Source of the DNA: a bacterium | GTDB lineage: Bacteria; Armatimonadota; Chthonomonadetes; Chthonomonadales; Chthonomonadaceae | NCBI GenBank assembly: GCA_021805405.1 | Contig: JAJZFK010000500.1 | Coordinates: 1-16,923 of the forward strand | Direction: 5' to 3' | Length of the DNA stretch: 16,923 bases | Part shown: piece after piece, positions 1-7,626 of the stretch | Layout: the number at the start of each line of letters is the position of its first letter | Numbering within the stretch: the first letter of the stretch is position 1 | Made by a program: the position numbers and the translations under genes | The notes under the pieces: generated by a model | The model's database searches: none | Told to the model about the DNA's origin: nothing | What the model saw: the letters and a program-made list of their open reading frames with translations, nothing else

Positions 1-126
1 ACAACGGTGAAATGATCTGTATGCTTGCCGCTCAACTTCCACCGCATAATAGGCACCAAGGTAACGCAAGCCCGGCCACGTGAACTTCTCCACGATTAAG
101 TTGTGGAAGCCATCAAAGCGGGTTGT
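1..126 (-). other. possible partial coding region running off the left edge
   Basis: Reading the minus strand leftwards from 126, one frame stays open to the window edge (about 42 codons). It has protein-like composition and a codon pattern like the real genes here, for example FHNLIVEKFTWPGLRYLGAY. The frame is closed upstream by a TGA at 127-129. The only plausible start inside it is a GTG at 91-93, which has no ribosome binding site. A Shine-Dalgarno-like GGGAGGT lies near 135-141 but leads into another frame. It could be the start of a real gene, a remnant, or a frameshifted gene. No family is recognised. Confidence 0.3.
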
Positions 127-192
127 TCAGGAACGGACCTCCCAAATAGCAACCGTCGCCGCTTCAGCCATACTAGGTGTGGAGGGGAAAGC

Positions 193-828
193 CTACTGGC
201 CGCCTGATGGTGTTGATGGGCCTGGTGTACCAGAGTTGCCAGATCCCGGGGATGGGGATGGCGCGTTGCCGCTGCCGGTACCCGGTGCAACTCCATTGCC
301 TGTTCCTGTACCTCCGCTTGAGCCTGGCATGGTAGAGTTTTGGACGTTGCCGCTGTCCTGCGTGGGGGCAGCTGGAGTTGGCGAAGCGGCGGGGGCTGGA
401 GTGTGGTGGTGAATGACCCGCCGCCTGTGAGTATAGTGGTGCTCAACGGGCGCACTGGTTGGGCCATTAAGGCTGGCTGGTGGCTGCGCTGCAGATTGTG
501 AACCGCCTACTACAATACCGGTATCCGGTGCGGAAGTTGCAGGAGATCCAGTTTGAGAGCCAACCGTTGGGCCGGATGATGAGGTCGTTGGCGGCGGAGT
601 AGTGAACCCCTGTGGCTGGGTAGACGCTGAAGTGCCGCCATCGGCACCTGATGTAGGGCTGGCAGGCGGCTGCGATTGTACTGGAGCCGACGTAGGAGGA
701 GGTGCCGAGGGTGTGGTTGCGCTCGTTGAGGTACTCTGAGGCTTCCCGTGATCAACGAGAGGCGCGACGATAAAGAACCCCGCACAGAAACTAATAATGC
801 CAAAGCCCAGAATTGCAAGGTACTTCAC
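193..828 (-). CDS. membrane-anchored Pro/Ser/Thr-rich hypothetical protein
   Basis: A 211-residue protein that starts with GTG. A GAGG motif lies about 10 nt upstream. Residues 1-5 are short and mildly basic, and residues 4-24 form one hydrophobic helix (signal anchor or uncleaved signal peptide). Everything after about residue 28 is low-complexity and rich in Pro, Ser, Thr, Gly and Ala, so it is probably an extracytoplasmic disordered stalk. The one compositional break is a His/Arg cluster at 130-142 (HHYTHRRRVIHHH). The last 50 residues shift to Gly/Ser/Pro/Asn-rich sequence. No catalytic motif or known domain is visible. It stands alone, separated by about 230 nt from the aldolase gene behind it. 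The reading frame is supported by the start signal and the N-terminal helix; low-complexity sequence by itself would not be enough. Function unknown. Confidence 0.7.
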   Translation of the reverse strand: MKYLAILGFGIISFCAGFFIVAPLVDHGKPQSTSTSATTPSAPPPTSAPVQSQPPASPTSGADGGTSASTQPQGFTTPPPTTSSSGPTVGSQTGSPATSAPDTGIVVGGSQSAAQPPASLNGPTSAPVEHHYTHRRRVIHHHTPAPAASPTPAAPTQDSGNVQNSTMPGSSGGTGTGNGVAPGTGSGNAPSPSPGSGNSGTPGPSTPSGGQ

Positions 829-1025
829 GTTTCAAAACCTCGTTTATTAATTCGACGCAGCCATCCATCCAACTCTCTGGCTACACCGTTAAATTCAAAC
901 ATGATCCGGTTCAATCCTCTCATATATTACCCCAAACAATTTGAGCACATACTCCCAGTCACACAATCCTGCCCCAACTTAACGCAATAGCTGGGGCAGA
1001 ATTTAGAGGTAGCTAGGTAGGATTT

Positions 1026-1043
1026 GCAGTGGCAGACCACTGC
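1026..1043. terminator. hairpin after the aldolase gene
   Basis: A perfect 7-bp stem, GCAGTGG/CCACTGC, with a CAGA loop (on the plus strand), 17 nt beyond the aldolase stop codon. There is no T-tract on either strand, so it is not a textbook intrinsic terminator. It may stabilise the 3' end or terminate weakly. The rest of the gap up to the 828 start shows nothing else that can be supported. Confidence 0.4.
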
Positions 1044-1060
1044 TTTGCCCACTAAGGTGC

Positions 1061-1984
1061 CTACTTTTCGCCTGCGGCATAGATCTCCATAATGGTGCCT
1101 AGCAGCCGCAACGCCTCCTTTTTGGGCCGCTGGAAGCTGTTGCGCCCTATTATGGAGCCAAAGCCTCCGCCATCGCGTATCGCGGTAACCTCTTGTAAAA
1201 GCGCGTCTTCACCTTCCAACGCGCCACCAGAGAATATTACGATGCGCTTGCCACCAAAGGCACATTGCACAACGTGCCGCACCCGCTCAGTTGGAGTGCT
1301 GATAGGTATCCCCGTAGACTCATAGACCTTCTTGGCAGCAGCCTGCAGAATGAAGCTGGCCGGTACCTTTACTTTGATAATGTGCGCGCCGAGTTGGGCA
1401 GCAATGTGAGCCGCATAGCCAATCACATCCACTGCGGTTTCACCCTCTTTGCTTATGCTGGAACCACGTGGATATGACCAGATGACCACGGCCAATCCGT
1501 TACGTTTCGCCTCCTCTGCACGCGCTCTTATCTCGCCGTACATCTCCAGTCTATGAGCACTGCCTGGATAAATGGTGAAACCTATGGCAGAGCAACCAAG
1601 CCGAAGCGCATCCTGAACGCTTCCGGTTAGTGCCTGGTCGGGGTCTGCTTCGTCGTTGAGGACGTCATGGTCGTTCAGCTTAAGGATAAGCGGTATATCG
1701 CCCGCGTAATCTCTGGCGGCAGCCTCAATAAAGCCCAACGGTGCAGCATAGGCGCTACATCCCGCTTCTATGGCCAGTTGAAAATGGTATGCAGGGTCGT
1801 ACGCCGGTGGGTTTGGACCAAAGCTCCTTGCCGGGCCATGCTCGAAGCCTTGATCTACCGGCAATATGACCATTTTGCCTGTGCCACCAAGTTTACCGTG
1901 ATTAAGCATCCTCGCCAGGTTGGTTAGAGTACCGGGATTGTCACCGCCATACCACCCTAAAATCTCTTTAACTCGCTGTGTCAT
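1061..1984 (-). CDS. fbaB: class I fructose-bisphosphate aldolase, DhnA/FbaB type
   Basis: This 307-residue TIM-barrel protein is a Schiff-base aldolase of the DhnA/FbaB family. It should cleave fructose-1,6-bisphosphate to glyceraldehyde-3-phosphate and dihydroxyacetone phosphate in cytoplasmic glycolysis/gluconeogenesis. Family landmarks in order: VILPVDQGFEHGP (39-51) with the early catalytic Asp/His region; LILKLNDHD (99-107); the sheet strand ending VVIWSYPRG (166-174); the lysine-bearing strand IIKVKVP (202-208), which should hold the Schiff-base lysine (K204 or K206); then the phosphate-binding loops FSGG (251-254) and GRNSFQRP (280-287). The length is normal for the family. The start is ATG with AAAGGA about 10 nt upstream. 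It is transcribed alone, divergent from the HD operon. Related DhnA-family enzymes use other sugar phosphates (Lsr, ADH-synthase aldolases), but the preserved loops favour FBP aldolase. Confidence 0.88.
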   Translation of the reverse strand: MTQRVKEILGWYGGDNPGTLTNLARMLNHGKLGGTGKMVILPVDQGFEHGPARSFGPNPPAYDPAYHFQLAIEAGCSAYAAPLGFIEAAARDYAGDIPLILKLNDHDVLNDEADPDQALTGSVQDALRLGCSAIGFTIYPGSAHRLEMYGEIRARAEEAKRNGLAVVIWSYPRGSSISKEGETAVDVIGYAAHIAAQLGAHIIKVKVPASFILQAAAKKVYESTGIPISTPTERVRHVVQCAFGGKRIVIFSGGALEGEDALLQEVTAIRDGGGFGSIIGRNSFQRPKKEALRLLGTIMEIYAAGEK

Positions 1985-2468
1985 CGCTACAGTATCCTTT
2001 CATAGGACAGAACTCTTCCGCACCCAATCATTTCAATATCGAGCACGTAATTCATCAACCAATATTACTTACGTTAGCATCCGATAAATCACCACTCAAT
2101 ATCAGCCAATTAATTGCGTCACTTATGACTAGATTCGCAATGAGATTATCAACAGTTCGCATATTTACAGCCGCATTGTTGTTGTGGGACGCCATCTGCG
2201 CTTCTTGTGATGGCAACAGCAGTTTCGCCGACATTGCCTGCGAGAAACACCCTGCCACCACGTCATTAAAGCCGATTTGGGCAACAAACCAGAATATTGC
2301 GAATACCGTGATATCGTTAGTAATCCACCGCCTTCAGCGAGCATAATGCGCCGAAGTAACCACTAAGGAACTGAAACAAACCGCCGAAATTTAAGTCAAC
2401 AAGCATATATACTTCACACATGGTGTCGGCACTTGTCTTAACAGATGGCATTTGGCATAATCGCTTGC
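1985..2468. other. gene-poor divergent intergenic region
   Basis: About 480 nt between the aldolase start and the promoter of the HD operon. It is AT-rich, and open frames on either strand (for example 1978-2346 plus and 2055-2261 minus) lack ribosome binding sites and protein-like composition. It presumably carries the aldolase promoter on the minus strand, but no convincing -35/-10 pair stands out there. No hairpin with a T-tract is seen. Confidence 0.5.
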
Positions 2469-2498
2469 TTGACATAAGGCAGGTAGCTAACCTATAAT
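2469..2498 (+). promoter_or_regulatory. sigma-70-type promoter of the HD-ybeY-dgkA-corC operon
   Basis: An exact TTGACA (2469-2474), an 18-nt spacer and an exact TATAAT (2493-2498). Transcription should start near 2505, leaving a leader of about 130 nt before the ATG at 2633. This is the best promoter match in the window by consensus. Confidence 0.8.
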
Positions 2499-2550
2499 AG
2501 TACTAGTATAAATATTTCTCGACAACTAGCTTGCTGTTCTCTGCAGTTTA

Positions 2551-2655
2551 TTGACGCGGAGCTTCATTCGCGCTCTGGGCTTCTTCGTTATCACCGTCTT
2601 CAGTATGTTGGTCTTCCGAAAGCACTCTGACTATGTGGAAACTCTTGGACAATAG
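2551..2655 (+). CDS. possible 34-residue membrane leader peptide
   Basis: A short frame in the leader of the operon begins with TTG at 2551 and ends with TAG at 2653-2655, overlapping the start of the HD gene by 23 nt. It would encode a peptide with a hydrophobic segment (ALGFFVITVFSMLVF, residues 8-22) flanked by basic residues. The third codon position is mostly G or C, which is protein-like. No Shine-Dalgarno motif precedes the TTG. It may be a true small membrane protein, a translated leader, or the remnant of a gene's 3' end. Weak evidence. Confidence 0.25.
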   Translation: MTRSFIRALGFFVITVFSMLVFRKHSDYVETLGQ

Positions 2656-5122
2656 AATACCTGGCCGCAAGAATCCTAAAACGCGTCGCGGTGATACCGC
2701 AGTAATGCAGGAACAGCGCAGCAGCAGTACAGAGCGGCTAAAGCGCATACTGCTAGCGATCGTTACTGTAGGGGCACTCACCGCCCTCATGGCAGCCCAC
2801 CTTAGGAATTCTACGGTGTCGTTGCGGTTGGGCCAGATTAGCCCAAGAGAGATACGAGCCGGTCGAAGCGTTTTCTACGTAGACACGTCCAGCACAAAAC
2901 GGCTTCAAGAAGCCGCAATGAACGCTGTGCCCCCCGTGTATGATACAGATGATCGTGCGGCAACCGAAGCCCAGCGGACCATGAATCAATTATTCGCTGA
3001 AATGCAGAGAGAGCGCGCTCAGTTGCGTGCCAATGGAAATGTCACGCGAAAGCACCTTATTCAGGCTCTAGCGACCTCCCAGTTTAGCTCCATGCTGCCC
3101 ACCGATGCCCTCAAGCGACTGCTCACAATTCCATCACCTATCTTTCAGCATCTGCGCGATGTAACCCAATCGCAGGTGAACGCAGCCATGCAGCGGGACA
3201 TACGGAATAACGGCACCGATTTGAGACGTGTAACCGGCGAGGTAAATGAGTACCTGGATAACATGCTGCAGAGTAAGGATGATCGCGATGTGGCAATGGC
3301 TGTGGTAACTCAGTCGCTTCTTCCTAACCGAATACTGGATCAGCAGCGTACCGAGCTCGCTCGCGAAACCGCACGTCGTGCGCAACCTCCTGATGTGGAG
3401 CGCGTACTCGCCGGTGACAGGATTCTTGCGGCAGGAGAGCGTGTAAACCAGCAGGCACTTGACAAATTGTATGCACTAGGGCTTAGAAGCCAGCATCAGG
3501 AACTTACTACTGCGGTTGTCACCTCTCTTCTAGCTGCGCTTATGGTCGTTCTGGTGATGGGCTATCTTGCAAGAAACCTACCTGCGTTGTACAAGGATAC
3601 GCGGCGCATGGCCCTTCTTGCAACGATTGTGCTGCTCGGCGTGCTCGCTATCAAGGTGGGAGCCATTCTTTTCGGATTTCAGGTTACGGGAGGCCAGCTT
3701 GGCTATCTAAGCATGACGAGCGTAACAGCAGCTGGTATGCTCGTGTGTGTCCTTCTGGATACTAATCTTGCCATCCTCATAGTTGCGCTTCTCGCCGTGC
3801 AAAGCGGACTTCTCATGAACTTTGAGATACGCTTCACGGTAATGACACTAATGGGTGGCCTGGTTGGTGTTGCCTGTGCCAACCCTGCACGAAGGCGTTC
3901 TAACCTGCCGATTGTCGCAGTTGCACTAGCTGCCGTCAACATCAGCATGGTGTGGCTGCTGGGGCTGCTGTTTAGCGACACACTGCATGAGTTGCTAAAG
4001 GGCTCATCCTGGGCAGCAGGTGCAGCAGCTATGTCGCTATTTCTCTACTGGACCGGCGCATTGGCGCTTGAAAAGCCGTTTGGTATTCTTACTCACTCGG
4101 CGCTACTTGACCTTTCCGCGTTCGATCGGCCACTTCTACAGCGGCTGTGCGCAGTGGCACCCGGTACCTACGCACACTCTATCATGGTGGGAACCTTGGC
4201 CGAGAGTGCAGCCCAGGTCATAGGAGCAGACGCGCTACTTTGCCGAGTTGCAGGTTACTACCACGACATAGGCAAGATGAATCACCCTGACTTTTTTGTT
4301 GAGAACCAGCGACATGAGAATGTCCACTCCCGGCTTAGCCCATCGCTCTCGGCACTAATGATCATTGGCCACGTGCGTGATGGTATCGTCCTCGCCCGCG
4401 AGAACAGGCTACCACAGGAGATCTGCGATATTATCGCTCAACACCATGGCACAACCCTTATCCAGTACTTCTACCATAGGGCACTGGCAGATAATGCATC
4501 CGGAGGCTGTCCGTCACCAGGCCTCGAACAAAGGTTCCGATACCCTGGTCCCCGGCCGCAAACCCGGGAGTCGGCAATAGTGATGCTAGCAGACTCGGTG
4601 GAAGCCGCTACGCGCAGCCTTGACCAGCCTGATCAGGAACAACTGGCCACAATGGTGAATACTATTGTGCGGTGTAAAATTGAGGATGGCCAGCTTGATG
4701 AGTGTGGCTTAACGTTTAGGGATGCTAGAATGATATCCGAGGCGTTTATGCATGTGCTAGGAGCGATGCTTCACGGCAGAATTGCTTACCCTGGCCCAAC
4801 AGCGCCCGAGAACCTGGTTTCCAATGGCACTGCAGCAGTTCGCGCAGCGGTATCGCGTGGATTATCCAACGATACCACTAACATTGCTGACATTAACAGT
4901 GAGCTGCAATCGGCTTTTCCCTCTTACGATGCATTTCCTATTGAGCAGGGTGAGTTGCCTGCACCAGATGCAGCATATCCTGCGTTCCCAATTTTCTCAC
5001 CGGATATTTCCTATGGCAATTACGATTTGCAGTCATCAGACACGACCAGCTCCGACAAAGCTGTTGAAACAGGCGGTAAAAAGACTGCTGAATCAGGCAG
5101 AAAAGCCCAAAGGCGAAGTTAG
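2633..5122 (+). CDS. pgpH: 7TM-HD family phosphodiesterase (PgpH-like)
   Basis: An 829-residue membrane protein with the architecture of PgpH/YqfF proteins, which degrade cyclic di-AMP. It has an N-terminal membrane helix (about 38-56), an extracytoplasmic 7TMR-HDED-type domain (about 60-285), about seven hydrophobic segments (about 290-480) and a cytosolic HD domain (about 505-700). The HD domain carries GTYAHS, the catalytic H544-D545 in YYHDIGK, H604-H605 in AQHHG, and the late Asp in MLADSVEA. A tail of roughly 110 residues after the HD domain is Ser/Asp/Thr-rich and unlike the rest. Its last 36 codons overlap ybeY in another frame. The start used is ATG at 2633. An alternative is ATG at 2705 (MQEQRSS...), which gives a more typical short N-terminus. 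Neither has a strong ribosome binding site. First gene of the operon; in many bacteria this gene also sits just before ybeY and dgkA, often with phoH, which is absent here. Substrate specificity is inferred from family. Confidence 0.88.
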   Translation: MWKLLDNRIPGRKNPKTRRGDTAVMQEQRSSSTERLKRILLAIVTVGALTALMAAHLRNSTVSLRLGQISPREIRAGRSVFYVDTSSTKRLQEAAMNAVPPVYDTDDRAATEAQRTMNQLFAEMQRERAQLRANGNVTRKHLIQALATSQFSSMLPTDALKRLLTIPSPIFQHLRDVTQSQVNAAMQRDIRNNGTDLRRVTGEVNEYLDNMLQSKDDRDVAMAVVTQSLLPNRILDQQRTELARETARRAQPPDVERVLAGDRILAAGERVNQQALDKLYALGLRSQHQELTTAVVTSLLAALMVVLVMGYLARNLPALYKDTRRMALLATIVLLGVLAIKVGAILFGFQVTGGQLGYLSMTSVTAAGMLVCVLLDTNLAILIVALLAVQSGLLMNFEIRFTVMTLMGGLVGVACANPARRRSNLPIVAVALAAVNISMVWLLGLLFSDTLHELLKGSSWAAGAAAMSLFLYWTGALALEKPFGILTHSALLDLSAFDRPLLQRLCAVAPGTYAHSIMVGTLAESAAQVIGADALLCRVAGYYHDIGKMNHPDFFVENQRHENVHSRLSPSLSALMIIGHVRDGIVLARENRLPQEICDIIAQHHGTTLIQYFYHRALADNASGGCPSPGLEQRFRYPGPRPQTRESAIVMLADSVEAATRSLDQPDQEQLATMVNTIVRCKIEDGQLDECGLTFRDARMISEAFMHVLGAMLHGRIAYPGPTAPENLVSNGTAAVRAAVSRGLSNDTTNIADINSELQSAFPSYDAFPIEQGELPAPDAAYPAFPIFSPDISYGNYDLQSSDTTSSDKAVETGGKKTAESGRKAQRRS

Positions 5123-5459
5123 TATCCTACTAACTACCGATACTGAAATACACGGATTGAACTTCCAGTACCGTGGCTATGACAAGCCAACCGATGTGCT
5201 CTCATTCTGCCAGCAAGATTTTAGTAACCAGGTTCCCACTATCCGCGGTGCAGACAGTAACCTTCTTGGAGATGTCGTCATTTCGGTGGATACGGCCGAG
5301 AGGCAGGCAGCGGTGCACAAGGTCACGCTTGAGCAGGAGATCGCACTGTTAGGTGTTCACGGAGTGCTTCATCTGTTAGGTCATGAGGATGAATCGGTGG
5401 CGGGTTCTCTAGAAATGCAACGGCTGGAAAAGGAGATTCTTGGCATCGCACTGCGATGA
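5013..5459 (+). CDS. ybeY: YbeY endoribonuclease, variant zinc motif
   Basis: A 148-residue YbeY/UPF0054 protein, the metal-dependent RNase involved in 16S rRNA 3'-end maturation and ribosome quality control. The frame is open much further upstream, to 4782, but family length and the N-terminus place the start at ATG 5013 (MAITICSHQTR...). Visible landmarks: LLKQAVKRLL (17-26), YRGYDKPTDVLSF (53-65), LLGDVVIS (84-91), and the metal site HGVLHLLGHED (116-126). The usual pattern is HxxxHxxGYDH; here the third ligand position holds D126 instead of His, with H124 in the position of the usual Tyr. The start lies inside the HD gene (110-nt overlap in a different frame), with only a weak GGAT upstream, which suggests translational coupling. 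The dgkA-PAP2 gene begins 12 nt after the stop. Confidence 0.88.
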   Translation: MAITICSHQTRPAPTKLLKQAVKRLLNQAEKPKGEVSILLTTDTEIHGLNFQYRGYDKPTDVLSFCQQDFSNQVPTIRGADSNLLGDVVISVDTAERQAAVHKVTLEQEIALLGVHGVLHLLGHEDESVAGSLEMQRLEKEILGIALR

Positions 5460-5471
5460 CCCCACAACCCT

Positions 5472-6293
5472 ATGGCGCGTAAATCCCAAATATCCGGTTT
5501 TCGATTTGCACAAGAGGGAATACTTCACTGCTTTCGCACGCAGCCGCATATGAGGTTTCACTTTTATATGTTGGTTGCGGTCCTGCTTTCGGGCCTGCTT
5601 CTCAATCTGGATAACCGTGACCTCCTGGTAATGATGTTTGCAATTACACTGGTTATTGTTGCTGAAATGGTTAATACGGCGATCGAAGCAGTTGTAGACA
5701 TGGTGACCGAGAATTATGACCCACGAGCAAAACTGGTAAAAGACGTAGCTGCAGGTGCCGTGCTCCTTGCAGCAATGAACGCTGTAATTGATGGGGTACT
5801 AATATTTTTCGGTAACAGCAATCTCGATAAAATTCAGTACCGAATTCACCAGAACATGACGCCAGATGTGTCGCATGTTATCGTCGTATTAGTTGTGTTA
5901 TTAACGCTTATTGTTATTATTTCAAAGCTGCTGAGTAATACCGGTACTCCCTGGAAGGGCGGTATTGTAAGCGGGCACAGTGCAATTGGGTTTCTGCTTG
6001 CCACGTGCATCCTGTTCATTGCCCATAATACTCTAGTTGCGGTCTTAGGAATGTTGCTTGCAGTGCTGGTAGCCCAGAGCAGGGTTCAGGCTGGAATTCA
6101 CTCTCTCCGCGAAGTTGCACTGGGAGCAGTACTTGCAGTTTTGCTCACTTCCATTGTTTACTGGGCTATGCCTCATCTCAGGCAGGCGATTGCACACGAT
6201 ATTGTGCCTCTGCAAAGGGCAACACCGGCAGGTAGCACAAGTTTGCTCATCCGCCCGGCGGGTGATCGGTTGGTAAGCGATGAACCCACATAA
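5472..6293 (+). CDS. DgkA-type lipid kinase fused to a PAP2 phosphatase
   Basis: A 273-residue two-domain membrane protein. Residues 1-115 are a DgkA/undecaprenol-kinase domain: FRFAQEG near the N-terminus, the signature EMVNTAIEAVVDMV (65-78) with metal/nucleotide residues E65, N69 and E72, and the loop KLVKDVAAGAVLLAA (87-101). The early metal-binding Glu of E. coli DgkA corresponds to Q24 in RTQPHMRFH; to my memory Gln here is common in this subfamily. Residues 130-235 are a PAP2-like domain with SGH (167-169) and SRVQAGIH (203-210), matching the SRxxxxxH phosphatase motif, including the catalytic His. The first, KxxxxxxRP motif is degenerate. The pair could phosphorylate and dephosphorylate undecaprenol or diacylglycerol at the membrane, tuning lipid-carrier recycling. 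There is no clear Shine-Dalgarno motif; it probably relies on coupling with ybeY. The 3' end overlaps the next gene by 14 nt. Confidence 0.85.
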   Translation: MARKSQISGFRFAQEGILHCFRTQPHMRFHFYMLVAVLLSGLLLNLDNRDLLVMMFAITLVIVAEMVNTAIEAVVDMVTENYDPRAKLVKDVAAGAVLLAAMNAVIDGVLIFFGNSNLDKIQYRIHQNMTPDVSHVIVVLVVLLTLIVIISKLLSNTGTPWKGGIVSGHSAIGFLLATCILFIAHNTLVAVLGMLLAVLVAQSRVQAGIHSLREVALGAVLAVLLTSIVYWAMPHLRQAIAHDIVPLQRATPAGSTSLLIRPAGDRLVSDEPT

Positions 6294-7626
6294 TACGGTG
6301 GCAGCCACATCGCACCACTACCTCCTCCAGGTTTCGCTGGTAATGCTGCTCATATGTATCAATGCGCTGTTTTCGCTTGCCGAATATGGGCTCATCACTG
6401 TAAGACGTACCAGAATTCAGCAACTGGCGGAAGAGGGCAACCACAGTGCGGAGATGGTGCTGGAAATGTTGCGCGCACCAACAGTACTTATGGCTACTTT
6501 GCAGACCGGAATTACCATTGTGGCCACTCTTTCATCAGGACTAGCGGCTGAAGTTGGCGTGCAACCCGTAGCGGCTATGATCTCCAATTCGGCACCTTCA
6601 CTGCCAGCAAGGCCCCTTGCTCTCATAATCATTGCGCTACCCGTAGCGATTGTCTCGCTGGTAATTGGTGAAATTGCCCCAAAGAGCTTTGCAGTCCGCC
6701 ACTCGGAGCGTATCGCTCTCCTGGCTGTTAGGCCGGTATGGGCCGTACAGGTGGTGATGTCACCGGTTATCAAGATCCTTACTTTTCTTGCCAACGTTGT
6801 ACTCCGCCCTCTAGGAGGCAGCGCAGACTTCACAACGGCTACCGTAAACGAAGATGAGATCAAAATTCTTGTGGATGCAAGTGAGGAGCAGGGTGGATTA
6901 GAGCCAGAAGAGAAAGAGATGATTCACTCGGTCCTCGATTTTGGTGACACAGTTGTGCGCAAGGTTATGACGCCTCGCATCTTTCTATCTGCATGCCCTG
7001 CAACTGCAGATACCTCGCGGCTCATACGGCTAATCAACGAGTCTGGGCACTCGCGTATACCTGTTTACGAAGGTGACCTCGATCACATCGTGGGTATCGT
7101 ACACGCGAAGGATCTCCTGTTACCAAACGCGACTCTGGTGCCGGTTCCCCGTAAGGTAATGCGTCCACCGTACTTCATTCCTGAATCCAAAAAGATCGAT
7201 GAACTACTCACCGAGTTTCGACACAGTCGTCAACAACTTGCCATTGTTCAGGATGAGTACGGTATCACCTCCGGGCTGGTAAGTATTGAAGACCTGCTAG
7301 AGGAGATTGTGGGTGAAATTCAGGATGAGTATGATCGTGAAGAGCCAATGATTCAGGAGATTGATGCCATGACCACGCTGGTAGATGGCAGAATGAGCCT
7401 GTCGGACATCAACGACCACCTGGGTCTACACCTCGCGGAACACGAGGCAGATACCATTGGTGGCTACCTGTTTGCACTTTTTGGCAGGCAGGCACAGCAG
7501 GGAGAAGAGGCTGAATGCGAGGGCATACGATTTATTGTTGAGGCAACGGACGGAAGACGAATACTGAAGGTTAAACTGATACGGCAGCCCGAAGACAACG
7601 TTACATCCGATAGTCTGGAGAGCTAG
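6280..7626 (+). CDS. CNNM/CBS-pair membrane protein (CorC/HlyC family)
   Basis: A 448-residue protein of the CNNM/DUF21 - CBS - CorC_HlyC family, membrane proteins linked to magnesium/divalent cation transport or efflux and often misnamed hemolysins. Residues 1-195 are a CNNM/DUF21 domain with about four hydrophobic segments, including the typical SLAEYGLITVRR (32-43), LQTGIT and IGEIAPKSFA signatures. The acidic linker EEQGGLEPEEKEMIHSVLDF leads into the CBS pair (about 228-350), with VRKVMTPR and DEYGITSGLVSIEDLLEEIVGEI. The C-terminal CorC_HlyC domain spans about 362-440. The length is normal. ATG at 6280 overlaps the upstream gene end by 14 nt, preceded by GGTAAG. It is the last gene of the operon: the stop is followed immediately by a 13-bp hairpin, with a convergent gene on the other strand. 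Confidence 0.92.
   Translation: MNPHNTVAATSHHYLLQVSLVMLLICINALFSLAEYGLITVRRTRIQQLAEEGNHSAEMVLEMLRAPTVLMATLQTGITIVATLSSGLAAEVGVQPVAAMISNSAPSLPARPLALIIIALPVAIVSLVIGEIAPKSFAVRHSERIALLAVRPVWAVQVVMSPVIKILTFLANVVLRPLGGSADFTTATVNEDEIKILVDASEEQGGLEPEEKEMIHSVLDFGDTVVRKVMTPRIFLSACPATADTSRLIRLINESGHSRIPVYEGDLDHIVGIVHAKDLLLPNATLVPVPRKVMRPPYFIPESKKIDELLTEFRHSRQQLAIVQDEYGITSGLVSIEDLLEEIVGEIQDEYDREEPMIQEIDAMTTLVDGRMSLSDINDHLGLHLAEHEADTIGGYLFALFGRQAQQGEEAECEGIRFIVEATDGRRILKVKLIRQPEDNVTSDSLES

Noticed and set aside
193..828. Collagen-like or tandem-repeat protein
   Set aside because: Low complexity is clear but there is no regular repeat period.
1978..2346. Plus-strand frame in the gap between the aldolase and the HD operon
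   Set aside because: The composition is not protein-like, there is no ribosome binding site, and it starts inside the aldolase 5' end.
2548..2790. Minus-strand frame with an acidic tail across the HD gene start
   Set aside because: No ribosome binding site or promoter, and it is antisense to the real gene start. The acidic tail is probably a by-product of the leader sequence.
4782..5012. N-terminal extension of the ybeY frame into the HD gene
   Set aside because: The extra 77 codons have no YbeY similarity, and the family's N-terminus fits the ATG at 5013. The extension is just the HD gene read in another frame.
5472..5560. Gln in place of the early metal-binding Glu of DgkA as a sign of inactivity
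   Set aside because: As far as I recall, Gln is common at this position in this DgkA subfamily, so it is not strong evidence for loss of function.
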